Below are positions 1 to 7,997 of a stretch of DNA of 64,000 bases, one piece after another. This DNA is from an uncultured Burkholderiales bacterium (GTDB lineage: Bacteria > Pseudomonadota > Gammaproteobacteria > Burkholderiales > Burkholderiaceae_C). Both the position numbers and the translations under genes were made by a program. Under the pieces are notes generated by a model. The model worked only from the letters and a program-made list of their open reading frames with translations. It ran no database searches and was not told the origin of the DNA. The stretch is from positions 62,001 to 126,000 of the forward strand of contig CAIZHQ010000013.1 of NCBI GenBank assembly GCA_903932865.1. Reading direction: 5' to 3'. Position 1 is the stretch's first letter. Every line of letters starts with the position of its first letter.

Positions 1-435
1 CACATCCTCCACGTTCAGCCAGGGGTAGCGCTGGCGCAGGGCCACGGGGCCTAGCAAGGCCACATCCGCCCCGGCTTGCTTTTGAATTTGGTGCGCGGTT
101 TCCAGAGCCGCCGCTTGCTCGGGCTGGGCCAGGTACAGATAGCCGGGCTCTTGCAAACCCAGCGTGACCGGGTGATCGGGCAGGCCCAGGTGCTGTTCGG
201 CCTCGCGTAAAAACGCGATGCCGAATTGGCTCAGCCGGATATTGACGGGGCAGGTGAATTGCTGGCGAATGGAGCTGGCGGAGAGCGATGAAGAGGCTTT
301 TTCGTAACGCGTGTCCGACTCGACCAGCGTCACTTTCAAGCCCGGCTGCAAGCGCGTGAGCCACCACGCAGTGGCCGCGCCCATGACACCGCTGCCAACG
401 ATGACCACATCGGTCAATTCTGGGTGACTGCTCAT
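1..435 (-). CDS. FAD-dependent oxidoreductase (DAO family), C-terminus outside window
   Basis: Only the first 145 codons are present; the gene runs off the left edge. It starts at an ATG at 435. Residues 10-25 (VVIVGSGVMGAATAWW) form the dinucleotide-binding fold that holds FAD in the D-amino-acid oxidase/glycine oxidase/sarcosine oxidase family. The following SLSASSIRQQF stretch is common in Burkholderiales members of this family. The protein probably oxidises an amine or amino acid, but the substrate-binding part is missing, so no substrate can be named. Confidence 0.85.
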   Translation of the reverse strand, partial: MSSHPELTDVVIVGSGVMGAATAWWLTRLQPGLKVTLVESDTRYEKASSSLSASSIRQQFTCPVNIRLSQFGIAFLREAEQHLGLPDHPVTLGLQEPGYLYLAQPEQAAALETAHQIQKQAGADVALLGPVALRQRYPWLNVEDV

Positions 436-674
436 GGGTTGATTTTTTCGGGAAGGGTAGGGAGCTAAAAGTGAAGGCGTGAGGGCCCTGATTGACGCCA
501 TGCCCAATCACAGGTCTTCTGCCCAGCCCATCGGGTTTCATCTGGATTCTAAAGTAGACAAGTTACGGATGTTACATGGGGCCGCATGGACAGTTGCAAA
601 GTCTGAAAGTGATAATGAAATCAACGACCCGACAAATTTGAAACGGGTTCGTTCATTCCTCTTGCTTGGACATC
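436..674. other. Intergenic region between divergent genes
   Basis: These 239 bases separate the minus-strand oxidoreductase from the plus-strand lipoprotein gene and must hold both promoters. I see no convincing -35/-10 pair, no strong hairpin and no credible coding frame. Short open frames here lack a ribosome-binding site and family resemblance. Confidence 0.4.
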
Positions 675-1139
675 ATGACAAAAAATTCTCTCATCGGCAT
701 GGTGTGTGCTGTGCTGCTTTCTGGTTGCGCCACCGTTGACATGCGTGTGGCGGGCTCAGGCCCCTCTTACCGGGATGCGACCCTGATTCAGCCCGACATC
801 CTTTACCAGGAAACGCCGCAATCAAAATCAGTCATTGTGGGCTCACAGGTTTATGCCACAGTCAACAGCTGTTCGCTCATCCAACGCTACCGCATCCGAA
901 CCAACACAGACTTCACATCGGCTTTGAACTTGTTCAAAAATCGAGCCCACATGATGGGGGGCAAATGGGTCACGATAGTGCATCACTCCGAGTTGGACAA
1001 TGTTGAAAATGCCTACGTGGGCAATCATGAAATTTTTTTGCGTGAAGCCACAGACATGGGCAGTGCCCGGTACCTGACCACCATTGTGGGTGACATTTAC
1101 GACTGCCCTTGCAACATCACCAGTTGCTCCGGCCGCTAA
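675..1139 (+). CDS. Putative outer-membrane lipoprotein, DUF4156-like
   Basis: The 154-residue product starts with a short type II signal peptide ending in LLSGC, so Cys18 would be lipidated after cleavage by signal peptidase II. ATG 675 is preferred over the in-frame TTG at 666 because it gives a compact signal peptide. The C-terminal half has a pattern (LFKNRAHMMGGKWVTI, then VGDIYDCP near the end) that resembles small DUF4156/RcsF-like surface lipoproteins with a cysteine-bearing last strand. That family link is by eye and tentative. The function is unknown. The stop overlaps the end of the convergent small gene. Confidence 0.65.
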   Translation: MTKNSLIGMVCAVLLSGCATVDMRVAGSGPSYRDATLIQPDILYQETPQSKSVIVGSQVYATVNSCSLIQRYRIRTNTDFTSALNLFKNRAHMMGGKWVTIVHHSELDNVENAYVGNHEIFLREATDMGSARYLTTIVGDIYDCPCNITSCSGR

Positions 1140-1381
1140 ACCATCCGAAAGATGCGCCAGCCATCGTGCATCTTCCGAATCCCGAATTTCCAGCTCAGCC
1201 TGTTCCTTTTGACGTACTGAATGGCCGCAACGCGGGCATTTTCGGCCAACTTGAAATCATCAAAAAACAAACTGTCACCGATGTCCATGCCATGAAAAAC
1301 ATACCTGTGGCGAACAGGAATGTCGAACTTTTCCGGCGATTTGGTGATGGTCAACATGGGAGTAATGAAACGATTCATCAA
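1136..1381 (-). CDS. Small hypothetical protein (DUF7303-like)
   Basis: This 81-residue basic protein has the layout GDSLFF, a variable spacer rich in Ala/Arg, then KFGIRKMHDGWRIFRM at the C-terminus. That resembles small orphan proteins scattered in Burkholderiales genomes and phages (pattern M-x-GDSFF ... KF-x-x-R ... G-x-R-x-W/F-R), often assigned to DUF7303. It ends tail-to-tail with the lipoprotein gene, overlapping by three bases. No function is known; a phage- or plasmid-derived origin is plausible. Confidence 0.5.
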   Translation of the reverse strand: MMNRFITPMLTITKSPEKFDIPVRHRYVFHGMDIGDSLFFDDFKLAENARVAAIQYVKRNRLSWKFGIRKMHDGWRIFRMV

Positions 1382-1456
1382 GAATCGTCAGCAATCACCT
1401 TAACTTGAGCCTGTGGCACAGTGCGGCTCTGTCAGGAGGCACTGCCTGTCCTGGCT

Positions 1457-2377
1457 TCAAACACCCAATTCGGCCAAGGCAGCCCGGTAGACCAAGCGCG
1501 CCGCCACCGTGTCTTCGACCGCCTGGCCCAGCGATTTGAAAATGATGGTCGTGCCCAGGGGTGGCGGGGTCATACGGCCGCACAAAATGTCGCCTATCTC
1601 AGCCGCGACCTGGGCGCCAGACAGCAGTACATCGCCCGATTCTTTTTCGGCGGCTTCACGTTGGTCGGCCACCACCCAGTGGCCCATGGCCGCATCGTCC
1701 AGTTCCCGCCAGCTGGGGCGGGGCGCGCCCACAGCGGCCACAAAGGCACCTGTCTTGAGCCAAGCGCCTTGCAAGACCGGCTCGCTGGCATTGGTCACGG
1801 TGCACACGATGTCGGCGCCGCGCACCGCTTGTTCAGCGCTGGTACAGACTACACCGCCAATGTCGCGTGCGCACTGCTGCGCGTTGACAGCCGTTGGGCT
1901 CCAAACGCGGATCTCGGACACCTCGCGCACGGCGCGCAGCATCTGCGCGTGGCTGCGCGCCAGCACGCCGCTGCCCAGCATGGCCACCACCTGGGGCGTG
2001 CGCGGCACCAGCGCATCGGCCGCCACGGCAGACGCTGCTGCCGTGCGCATGGCGGTGATGGTGTTGCCCTCCATCACGGCCAAGGTCTGGCCTGTGGTCG
2101 GGTCCATCAACACGATGGTGCTGAGCAGCGTCGGCAAACCCTTTTGCGCGTTGCCGGGCACCAGCGTGATGAGCTTGGTGCTCAGGGCATCGCCCAGTTG
2201 TGCGGGCTTCAAAAACAGCAGGCCATCGGCTGAGGCATCGCCAATGGGCATGACCATGCGCAGCGGCTGCACCACCTGGCCCAGCGTCAGCGCCACCAGG
2301 GCTTCGCGCACGCCTTGCAGCAAATCGGGCACGTTCAGCAGTTGCTGAACGCGGGCTTCGTCAAAGTATTGGACCAT
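1457..2377 (-). CDS. Ornithine cyclodeaminase / mu-crystallin family reductase
   Basis: This 306-residue protein carries the family's Rossmann motif (AMLGSGVLARSHAQML, about residues 125-140) and the upstream MRTAAASAVAADAL helix. Family members are NAD(P)H enzymes: ornithine cyclodeaminase, pyrroline-2-carboxylate reductase, alanine dehydrogenase and ketimine reductases. Sequence alone does not separate these. ATG 2377 is chosen because AAGAGA lies just upstream, while the longer frame has an unlike N-terminus. Its start overlaps the leuD-like gene by 17 bases, so it is the last gene of the six-gene minus-strand operon and probably handles a 2-keto, imino or amino acid of that pathway. Confidence 0.85.
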   Translation of the reverse strand: MVQYFDEARVQQLLNVPDLLQGVREALVALTLGQVVQPLRMVMPIGDASADGLLFLKPAQLGDALSTKLITLVPGNAQKGLPTLLSTIVLMDPTTGQTLAVMEGNTITAMRTAAASAVAADALVPRTPQVVAMLGSGVLARSHAQMLRAVREVSEIRVWSPTAVNAQQCARDIGGVVCTSAEQAVRGADIVCTVTNASEPVLQGAWLKTGAFVAAVGAPRPSWRELDDAAMGHWVVADQREAAEKESGDVLLSGAQVAAEIGDILCGRMTPPPLGTTIIFKSLGQAVEDTVAARLVYRAALAELGV

Positions 2378-3047
2378 GTCGATTCTCTTGTGGAGGATTT
2401 TCCTGCGGGGGCTTTTTCTGAGGCGGCACCACCCAGGGGTTGGCCTGTAAATGGCGGGCTTCAAACGATTGAATGTCCGCCGCATGGGTCAAGCTCATGC
2501 CCACCGCATCCAGGCCGCGCAGCAGCATCTCTTGGTGCAGCGGGTCGATGTCAAAGCGCAAGGTCTGGCCATCGGCCGGGGTGTGCAGTGTTTGGGCCGC
2601 CAAATCCAGCGCCATTTGGCAGCGCTGCGGGTCTTGGGCCAGGGCCATCAAGCGCGCCACTTCGGCGGCAGGCAACAACAGCGCAGGCACGCCGTTGCGC
2701 ATGCAGTTGTCGCTGAAAATTCCGCCAAAGCTGGTGCCCAGCACGCAGCGGATGCCCAACTCGCGCATGCCCCACACCGCGTGTTCGCGGCTGGAGCCAC
2801 AGCCAAAATTAGCACCCGTGATCAAAAACTTCGCCTCCGTCCATGGCGCTTGGTTCAGCACAAAATCGCAGCGTGCATGGCCCGATGCGTCAAAACGCAT
2901 GTCGTGCAAAAAACCTTGCGCCAGCCCTTGCCGGTCGATGCCCTTGAGGAACTGCTTGGGCATGATCTGGTCGGTGTCCACATGCGGCAAGGGCAGGGCA
3001 CAGGCGGTGCCTGAGAGGGTCGAGATGGCTTGAAATGCGCAAGTCAT
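2361..3047 (-). CDS. 3-isopropylmalate dehydratase small-subunit homologue (LeuD-like)
   Basis: The 228-residue product has the swivel-domain hallmarks of LeuD: HVDTDQIMPKQFLKGI near the N-terminus and FGCGSSREHA near residue 85. It should pair with the large subunit encoded 10 bases upstream to form an aconitase-type hydro-lyase or isomerase. The last ~20 residues are an unusual Pro/Gln/Lys/Asn tail (repeated PPQ units) that runs through the ribosome-binding site and start of the next gene. The operon has no leuB and contains transport and aldolase genes, so a catabolic substrate other than isopropylmalate is more likely. The gene symbol is withheld for that reason. Confidence 0.88.
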   Translation of the reverse strand: MTCAFQAISTLSGTACALPLPHVDTDQIMPKQFLKGIDRQGLAQGFLHDMRFDASGHARCDFVLNQAPWTEAKFLITGANFGCGSSREHAVWGMRELGIRCVLGTSFGGIFSDNCMRNGVPALLLPAAEVARLMALAQDPQRCQMALDLAAQTLHTPADGQTLRFDIDPLHQEMLLRGLDAVGMSLTHAADIQSFEARHLQANPWVVPPQKKPPQENPPQENRHGPIL

Positions 3048-3057
3048 GCCATGGCTT

Positions 3058-4482
3058 TCAATGACAGGGCAGGGCGCGCAAATCGGTCAGCGCCCCCGTG
3101 ACCGCCGCTGCCGCCACCATGGCAGGGCTCATCAGGTGGGTGCGTGCGCCCAAGCCCTGGCGGCCTTCAAAGTTGCGGTTGGTGCTGGAGGCGCAGCGGT
3201 CCCCGGCGTTCAGGTGGTCTTCGTTCATGGCCACGCACATCGAGCAACCCGCCTGACGCCATTCGAAACCCGCTTCTTCAAAAATGCGGGCCAAGCCTTC
3301 TCCCTCGGCTTGCGCACGCACCATCGACGAGCCAGGCACCACCAGCGCCCGCACGCCGGGTGCGACATGTCGGCCCTTGAGAAAACGCGCCGCATCACGC
3401 AGGTCGTCAATGCGGCTGTTGGTGCACGAGCCAATGAAAGCGTGGCTGATGGGCAAGCCCTGCAAGGCCTGGCCGGGTTGCAGGTCCATGTAGGCCAAGG
3501 CGCGTTGCATGCCCTTGCGGCGTTGTGGGTCGCTTTCGTGCTCAGGGTCGGGCACCACGCCGTCGATGGGCACGCCTTGGTCCGGGCTGGTGCCCCAGGT
3601 CACGCGCGGGGCCAGTGTGCTGGCATTCAGGCTGATCTCACGGTCAAACACCGCACCGTCATCGCTGCGCAGCAAGCGCCATTGCGCCACGGCCGCATCC
3701 CATAGCGCGCCTTGCGGCACACGAGGGCGGCCATGCAGGTATGCAAAGAGGGTGTCATCCGGGGCCACCATGGCACCCCGTGCAGCAGCTTCAACGCTCA
3801 TGTTGCACAGCGTCAAGCGGCCTTCCACGCCCATGGCCCGAATCGCCTCACCGGCGAACTCGATCACATGGCCCGACGCCCCATCGGCGCCGATCTGCGC
3901 GATCAGGCTCAGTACCAGGTCTTTGGCCGTCACCCCGGCAGGCATCTGGCCGTGCACCATGACACGCATGTTTTTTTGTGGGCGGTAAATCAGCGTTTGG
4001 GTGGCCAGCAGGTGTTCGATCTCGCTGCTGCCAATGCCAAAACCCAAAGCCCCCATGGCCCCGTGTGTGGTGGTGTGGCTGTCGCCGGCCGCCATCACCA
4101 TGCCCGGCAGCACCCAGCCTTGTTCACTGGCCACCACATGCTCTATGCCCTGTCGTGTGTCCAGCATGTCAAACAGTTCAATGCCGTGCCGCCCACAATT
4201 TTTGGCCAGCGTGCTCACCTGCTTGGCGCGGTCGGCATCGACCAACACCATGGTGCGTGCATTGCGCACCGGCGTGGTGGCGTTCACATGGTCGACCACC
4301 GCCAAGGTGGATGCGGGGCGCCACACATGGCGCCCCTGCGCGTGCAAGGCGGCAAAGGCCTGTGGGCTGGTGTATTCGTTCAGGACCTGGCGGTCCACGT
4401 ACAACAAAATTTGCCCGCTGTTGCCCAGCGGCCGCACCGTGTGCGCATCCACGATGCGCTGGTACAGGGTGCAAGGGCTCAT
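3058..4482 (-). CDS. 3-isopropylmalate dehydratase large-subunit homologue (LeuC-like)
   Basis: This 474-residue aconitase-superfamily protein keeps the three [4Fe-4S] cysteines: one in FIGSCTNSRIDD and two in CSMCVAMN. It also keeps the substrate-loop motif GDSHTTTHGAMGALGFGIG. The usual TxDHNVPT stretch of biosynthetic LeuC is replaced by VVDHVNATTP, so this is a divergent paralogue. Members catalyse reversible dehydration/hydration of 2-hydroxy dicarboxylic acids through a double-bond intermediate such as citraconate or dimethylmaleate. Its ATG overlaps the upstream RraA-like gene by four bases, which implies translational coupling. Confidence 0.88.
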   Translation of the reverse strand: MSPCTLYQRIVDAHTVRPLGNSGQILLYVDRQVLNEYTSPQAFAALHAQGRHVWRPASTLAVVDHVNATTPVRNARTMVLVDADRAKQVSTLAKNCGRHGIELFDMLDTRQGIEHVVASEQGWVLPGMVMAAGDSHTTTHGAMGALGFGIGSSEIEHLLATQTLIYRPQKNMRVMVHGQMPAGVTAKDLVLSLIAQIGADGASGHVIEFAGEAIRAMGVEGRLTLCNMSVEAAARGAMVAPDDTLFAYLHGRPRVPQGALWDAAVAQWRLLRSDDGAVFDREISLNASTLAPRVTWGTSPDQGVPIDGVVPDPEHESDPQRRKGMQRALAYMDLQPGQALQGLPISHAFIGSCTNSRIDDLRDAARFLKGRHVAPGVRALVVPGSSMVRAQAEGEGLARIFEEAGFEWRQAGCSMCVAMNEDHLNAGDRCASSTNRNFEGRQGLGARTHLMSPAMVAAAAVTGALTDLRALPCH

Positions 4483-5039
4483 GGTTGGCGTGTTGCCGCC
4501 GGGCCTGCTGCATAGGCGGCGGTGGCCGCCACCACGTCGTCCACGGCAATGTCGGCCACTGTCAAACCGGTGGGCAGCACGATCACACCATCGGCATCGG
4601 CCACCAGGTGATCGCCGGGGATGAAGGTCACGCCGCCAAAATGCACCGGCACATCGCGCTCGCCCGCACCAGTGCGGCTGCCACGCTTGGGCACCGTGCC
4701 CAGGGCTTTCACGCCAATGTCGATTCCGTCCAGTTCATGGGCATCGCGCACCACACCATGAATGACCAGCCCAGCCCAGCCATTGCGCGAGGCCAGCGCG
4801 GCCATCACGTCGCCAAACAAAGCCCGAGCCACGGAGCCACCCCCATCGATCACCAGTACCTGGCCCCAGCCCGGCTGGCTCACGGTGTCGCGCATCAGGG
4901 CAATGTCTTCGTGGATGCGCAGGGTCCGAATGGGCCCGGTAAAGGACCGTCGCAATCCGTAGCTTTGAAAGAGCACAGCGCAGGCTTGTGCTTCATCACA
5001 GGCATCACACAGGTCGGTGGTTTTGGGGATCGGGATCAT
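4479..5039 (-). CDS. RraA-like / 4-hydroxy-4-methyl-2-oxoglutarate aldolase family protein
   Basis: This 186-residue protein begins with the family TTDLCDA motif and has GDVMAALA, GVVRDAHELDGIDIGVKA and DVPVHFGGVTFIPGD in the expected order. Two functions share this fold: RraA, which inhibits RNase E, and class II HMG/CHA aldolases, which cleave 4-hydroxy-2-oxo dicarboxylic acids to pyruvate plus a keto acid. GD followed about 20 residues later by RD, the metal/substrate motif of the aldolases, is present. An operon partner of hydro-lyase genes and Bug transporters fits the aldolase role better. The gene ends inside the leuC-like start. Confidence 0.8.
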   Translation of the reverse strand: MIPIPKTTDLCDACDEAQACAVLFQSYGLRRSFTGPIRTLRIHEDIALMRDTVSQPGWGQVLVIDGGGSVARALFGDVMAALASRNGWAGLVIHGVVRDAHELDGIDIGVKALGTVPKRGSRTGAGERDVPVHFGGVTFIPGDHLVADADGVIVLPTGLTVADIAVDDVVAATAAYAAGPAATRQP

Positions 5040-5042
5040 GGC

Positions 5043-6017
5043 TCAGTCCATGCGCACATTGGCGTCTTTGACCAACTTGGCCCAGGACGCGCTGTCTTCG
5101 GGAATGAACGCCGCAAACGACTCGGGGGTGCCGCCAATGATTTCACCGCCTTGCGAGGCGATTTTTTCGGCCACATCGGGCAGCTTCAAAATGGCGGCAA
5201 TCTCGGTGTTCAAGCGTCGGGTGATATCGGCGGGCAACTTTGCCGGGCCCAACACGGCAAACCACTGCAGCATCTCGGCGTTGGGCACTCCCGCTTCGGC
5301 CAGGGTGGGCACATTGGGCATCAGGGGCGAGCGTTTTTCGCTGGTGATGGCCAGCACCCGCAGCTTGCCCGCTTGGTAGTGCGGCAACACATTGGGCGGG
5401 CTTTCAAAGTTCAGGTTCACCTGCCCAGACAACAAATCCACAATTGCCTGGCCGCTGCCTTTGTAGGGGATGTGGTTCATCTGCGTCTGCGTTGCCAGCA
5501 TGAAGCGTGCCGCTGCCAGGTGCTGCGCGCTGCCGCTGCCCGACGACGCAAAGCTCAGGCCCATGGGCTTTTGCTTGGCCAGCGCCACAAAGGATCTGAC
5601 ATCGTTAGCGGGCACGCCGGGGTTGACGGTCAACAACAAAGGCGTGGACGCCACGCGGATGATGGGCGTGAAATCCTTCACCACGTCGTAAGGCAATTTG
5701 GGGTAAAGCGCCGGGGCCACCGAATTGGAGTTGCTGTGGCCCAGAAGCAGCGTGTAGCCGTCAGGCCGGGCCTTGGCCACGATGTCGGCGCCCACGGTGC
5801 CCGCAGCACCGGCTTTGTTGTCCACCAACACCGATTGCCCCAAGCGCTCTTGCAGCTTTTGGCCAATGGTGCGCGCCAGCACATCGGTGAAACCACCTGG
5901 CGCAAAACCCACCACGATGCGGATGGGCTTGTCAGGCCAATTTTGGGCAAAAGCACCGGTGCTCAGGCACAGCGCCCAAGCCACAGCGGTGCGGCGAAAA
6001 ATTGGGTTCAAATTCAT
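5043..6017 (-). CDS. Bug-family (tripartite tricarboxylate) solute-binding protein
   Basis: This 324-residue protein has a Sec signal peptide ending in GAFAQ. Typical Bug motifs follow: WPDKPIRIVVGFAPGG, then DNKAGAAGTVGAD, then DGYTLLLGHSNSNSVAP. These periplasmic binding proteins capture carboxylates and related small acids, usually for a TctAB membrane pair encoded elsewhere. No TctA/TctB genes are nearby. It sits three bases upstream of the RraA-like gene and is a paralogue of the next gene upstream. Confidence 0.92.
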   Translation of the reverse strand: MNLNPIFRRTAVAWALCLSTGAFAQNWPDKPIRIVVGFAPGGFTDVLARTIGQKLQERLGQSVLVDNKAGAAGTVGADIVAKARPDGYTLLLGHSNSNSVAPALYPKLPYDVVKDFTPIIRVASTPLLLTVNPGVPANDVRSFVALAKQKPMGLSFASSGSGSAQHLAAARFMLATQTQMNHIPYKGSGQAIVDLLSGQVNLNFESPPNVLPHYQAGKLRVLAITSEKRSPLMPNVPTLAEAGVPNAEMLQWFAVLGPAKLPADITRRLNTEIAAILKLPDVAEKIASQGGEIIGGTPESFAAFIPEDSASWAKLVKDANVRMD

Positions 6018-6040
6018 GGGATGTCTCTGGGTTGTCGGGG

Positions 6041-7009
6041 TCAGTCAATCTGAGCGCCCGAAGCCTTGACCACCACGCTCCACTTGGCCAGGTCTTTTCT
6101 CAGCATCCCGGCAAACTCAGCAGGTTGGGTGATCAGTACATCGGCGCCTTGCGCATTGAAGCGCTCGATCACATCTTTGTTTTTCAGCACCTCTTGCACA
6201 TCCTGGTTGATGCGGCGAATCACCGCCGACGGTGTCTTGGCTGGTGCAAACAAACCAAACCAAGGCGACACATCAAATTCTTTGAAACCCCCTTCGGCGA
6301 TGGTGGGAATGTTCGGGAAGTTGCCCGAGCGTGCCGCGCTGGTCACCGCCACCGGACGCAAGGTGCCACTCTTGATGGCCCCCGACACCGAGGGCAAGCT
6401 GGTGAACACCATGTTGATCTGGCCGCCCATCAGGTCCTGCATGGCGGGCGCTGCGCCACGGTAGGGAATGTGTTCGAGCTTGGTGTTGGCGGCGGCATTG
6501 AACATGACGCCCAGCAAATGGTTCACCGATCCGTTGCCTGCTGAACCAAAGGTCAACGGCGAGCGCTGGCCTTGCTCCACCAAGTCCTTGATGCTTTTGA
6601 CTGGCGATTCGGGGCGTACCACCAGCACAAAGGGCAGTGTGGCCAATGTGGCGACAGGCTCAAAATCTTTTTCGGGATCAAAGGGCAGTTTTTTGTACAA
6701 GGCCGCGTTGATGGCGTGCGAACCGGCGTAGCTCATCAGCAGCGTGTGGCCATCGGCCGTGGCCTGCGCCACATGCTCCATGCCTACGTTGCCACCGGCC
6801 CCTGCGCGGTTTTCGATCACCACCGGCTGTCCCCATTTTTCGCTCAACTTCTGTCCCACGATGCGGGCCAAAGCGTCGGATGCACCGCCCGGTGTCTGTG
6901 GCACCACAATTCGCACGGGTTTTGACAAAAAATCTTGCGCCAGGGCCGCGCCCTGAACCATGCACAAGCCCAAGGACAGGGCCAAAAAATTCCAACCACG
7001 ATTGAACAT
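6041..7009 (-). CDS. Bug-family (tripartite tricarboxylate) solute-binding protein, second copy
   Basis: This 322-residue protein has a signal peptide ending in GAALAQ. It then shows FLSKPVRIVVPQTPGGASDALAR-type and ENRAGAGGNVGME motifs, the same fold as its downstream neighbour. ATG 7009 is chosen over an upstream in-frame start because GGAG precedes it and the signal peptide begins there. It is the first gene of the operon. Two adjacent binding proteins may mean two related solutes or a duplication followed by divergence. Confidence 0.92.
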   Translation of the reverse strand: MFNRGWNFLALSLGLCMVQGAALAQDFLSKPVRIVVPQTPGGASDALARIVGQKLSEKWGQPVVIENRAGAGGNVGMEHVAQATADGHTLLMSYAGSHAINAALYKKLPFDPEKDFEPVATLATLPFVLVVRPESPVKSIKDLVEQGQRSPLTFGSAGNGSVNHLLGVMFNAAANTKLEHIPYRGAAPAMQDLMGGQINMVFTSLPSVSGAIKSGTLRPVAVTSAARSGNFPNIPTIAEGGFKEFDVSPWFGLFAPAKTPSAVIRRINQDVQEVLKNKDVIERFNAQGADVLITQPAEFAGMLRKDLAKWSVVVKASGAQID

Positions 7010-7118
7010 GTCAACTCCAGAAAACAAGAACTTCAGAATGACACGAAGCCGCGGTGGCGCTTGTCTCGCGGCGGACATTTCAGATGGGGGTTTACCCAAG
7101 TGCCTGTGCAACAATGAA
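7010..7118. promoter_or_regulatory. Divergent promoter region, Bug operon / TauD gene
   Basis: This 109-base gap separates two gene starts that point away from each other, so promoters for the minus-strand operon and the plus-strand dioxygenase must lie here. I cannot define a clear -35/-10 pair by eye. The shared control region suggests co-regulation of the dioxygenase with the operon. No regulator gene is adjacent. Confidence 0.5.
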
Positions 7119-7946
7119 ATGATGATCATTCGACAAATCGCAGGCGCACTGGGCGCTGAGCTGCACGGGGTCGATCTGACCCAACCCCTCACGGCCGATC
7201 AGCAACAGGCCATTCGCGCCGCATTGCTGCAGTACCAGGTCATTTTTTTCCGCGACCAGGACCTGTTGCCTGATCAATTCATGCGTTTCGCGCACACCCT
7301 TGGCCAACCCGTCGAATACCCCTTTGTCAAAGGCTTGGACGGATTTCCCTGCGTCATCGAAGTCAAAAAGCTCGAACATGAAAAAGTCAACTTTGGTGGC
7401 ATTTGGCACTCCGACACCACTTATTTGGAGCAGCCGCCCATGGGCTCGATGTTGTTGGCCAAAGAGGTGCCGCCCTATGGTGGTGACACCCTGTTTGCCA
7501 ACCAATACATGGCTTGGGACAACTTGTCCGACACCATGAAGTCACTGCTCGACGGGTTGGTGGGCATCAGCAGTTCGGCCAAGGCCGATGTGTCCAAAAC
7601 CCGCGAAGACCGCATCAAAAGCGATGGCAAAGACAGCGCCCCCCAAGCGTATCTGGCCCACCACCCCTTGGTGCGCACGCACCCCGAAACCGGCCGCAAA
7701 GCGCTTTACGTCAACATTGCACACACCGCCGGCATCGTGGGCATGACCGACGCCGAAAGCGCCCCCATCCTGAACTTTCTGTTTCAGCACCAGGTCAAGC
7801 CCGAGTTCACCTGCCGCTTTGTGTGGCAGCCCCACTCTTTGGCGGTGTGGGACAACCGCTGCACCCAGCACAACCCTGTGAACGATTACCACGGTTTTCG
7901 TCGGGTGATGCACCGCATCACCTTGGCAGGGGACCAGCCCGTTTGA
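7119..7946 (+). CDS. TauD/TfdA-family 2-oxoglutarate-dependent dioxygenase
   Basis: The 275-residue product has the Fe(II) facial triad: His97 and Asp99 in WHSDTTY, and His251 in CTQHNP. A late Arg in the HRITLAGD segment should bind 2-oxoglutarate. Family members hydroxylate substrates such as taurine, 2,4-D, alkyl sulfates or carnitine-like compounds, with succinate and CO2 as co-products. ATG 7119 is chosen because family similarity begins there; ATG 7122 is an alternative. Its position divergent from the Bug/LeuCD-like operon suggests it performs the entry hydroxylation of that pathway. Confidence 0.88.
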   Translation: MMIIRQIAGALGAELHGVDLTQPLTADQQQAIRAALLQYQVIFFRDQDLLPDQFMRFAHTLGQPVEYPFVKGLDGFPCVIEVKKLEHEKVNFGGIWHSDTTYLEQPPMGSMLLAKEVPPYGGDTLFANQYMAWDNLSDTMKSLLDGLVGISSSAKADVSKTREDRIKSDGKDSAPQAYLAHHPLVRTHPETGRKALYVNIAHTAGIVGMTDAESAPILNFLFQHQVKPEFTCRFVWQPHSLAVWDNRCTQHNPVNDYHGFRRVMHRITLAGDQPV

Positions 7947-7997
7947 TAATGGTCTCAGCGACCATGGGGGTCGCTTTTTGATCGACAGGGAGCGTGT

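Noticed and set aside
479..739. Possible 86-codon gene before the lipoprotein
   Set aside because: It overlaps the lipoprotein signal peptide in another frame and lacks a ribosome site.
4479..5039. RraA as a regulator of the RNase E encoded at 26082-29147
   Set aside because: The operon context with hydro-lyase and Bug genes favours the aldolase branch of the family; distance and lack of co-regulation give no support for an RNase E link.
3978..6053. Open frame of 691 codons antisense to the RraA-like and Bug genes
   Set aside because: It spans several well-supported genes on the other strand and shows no protein-like motifs.
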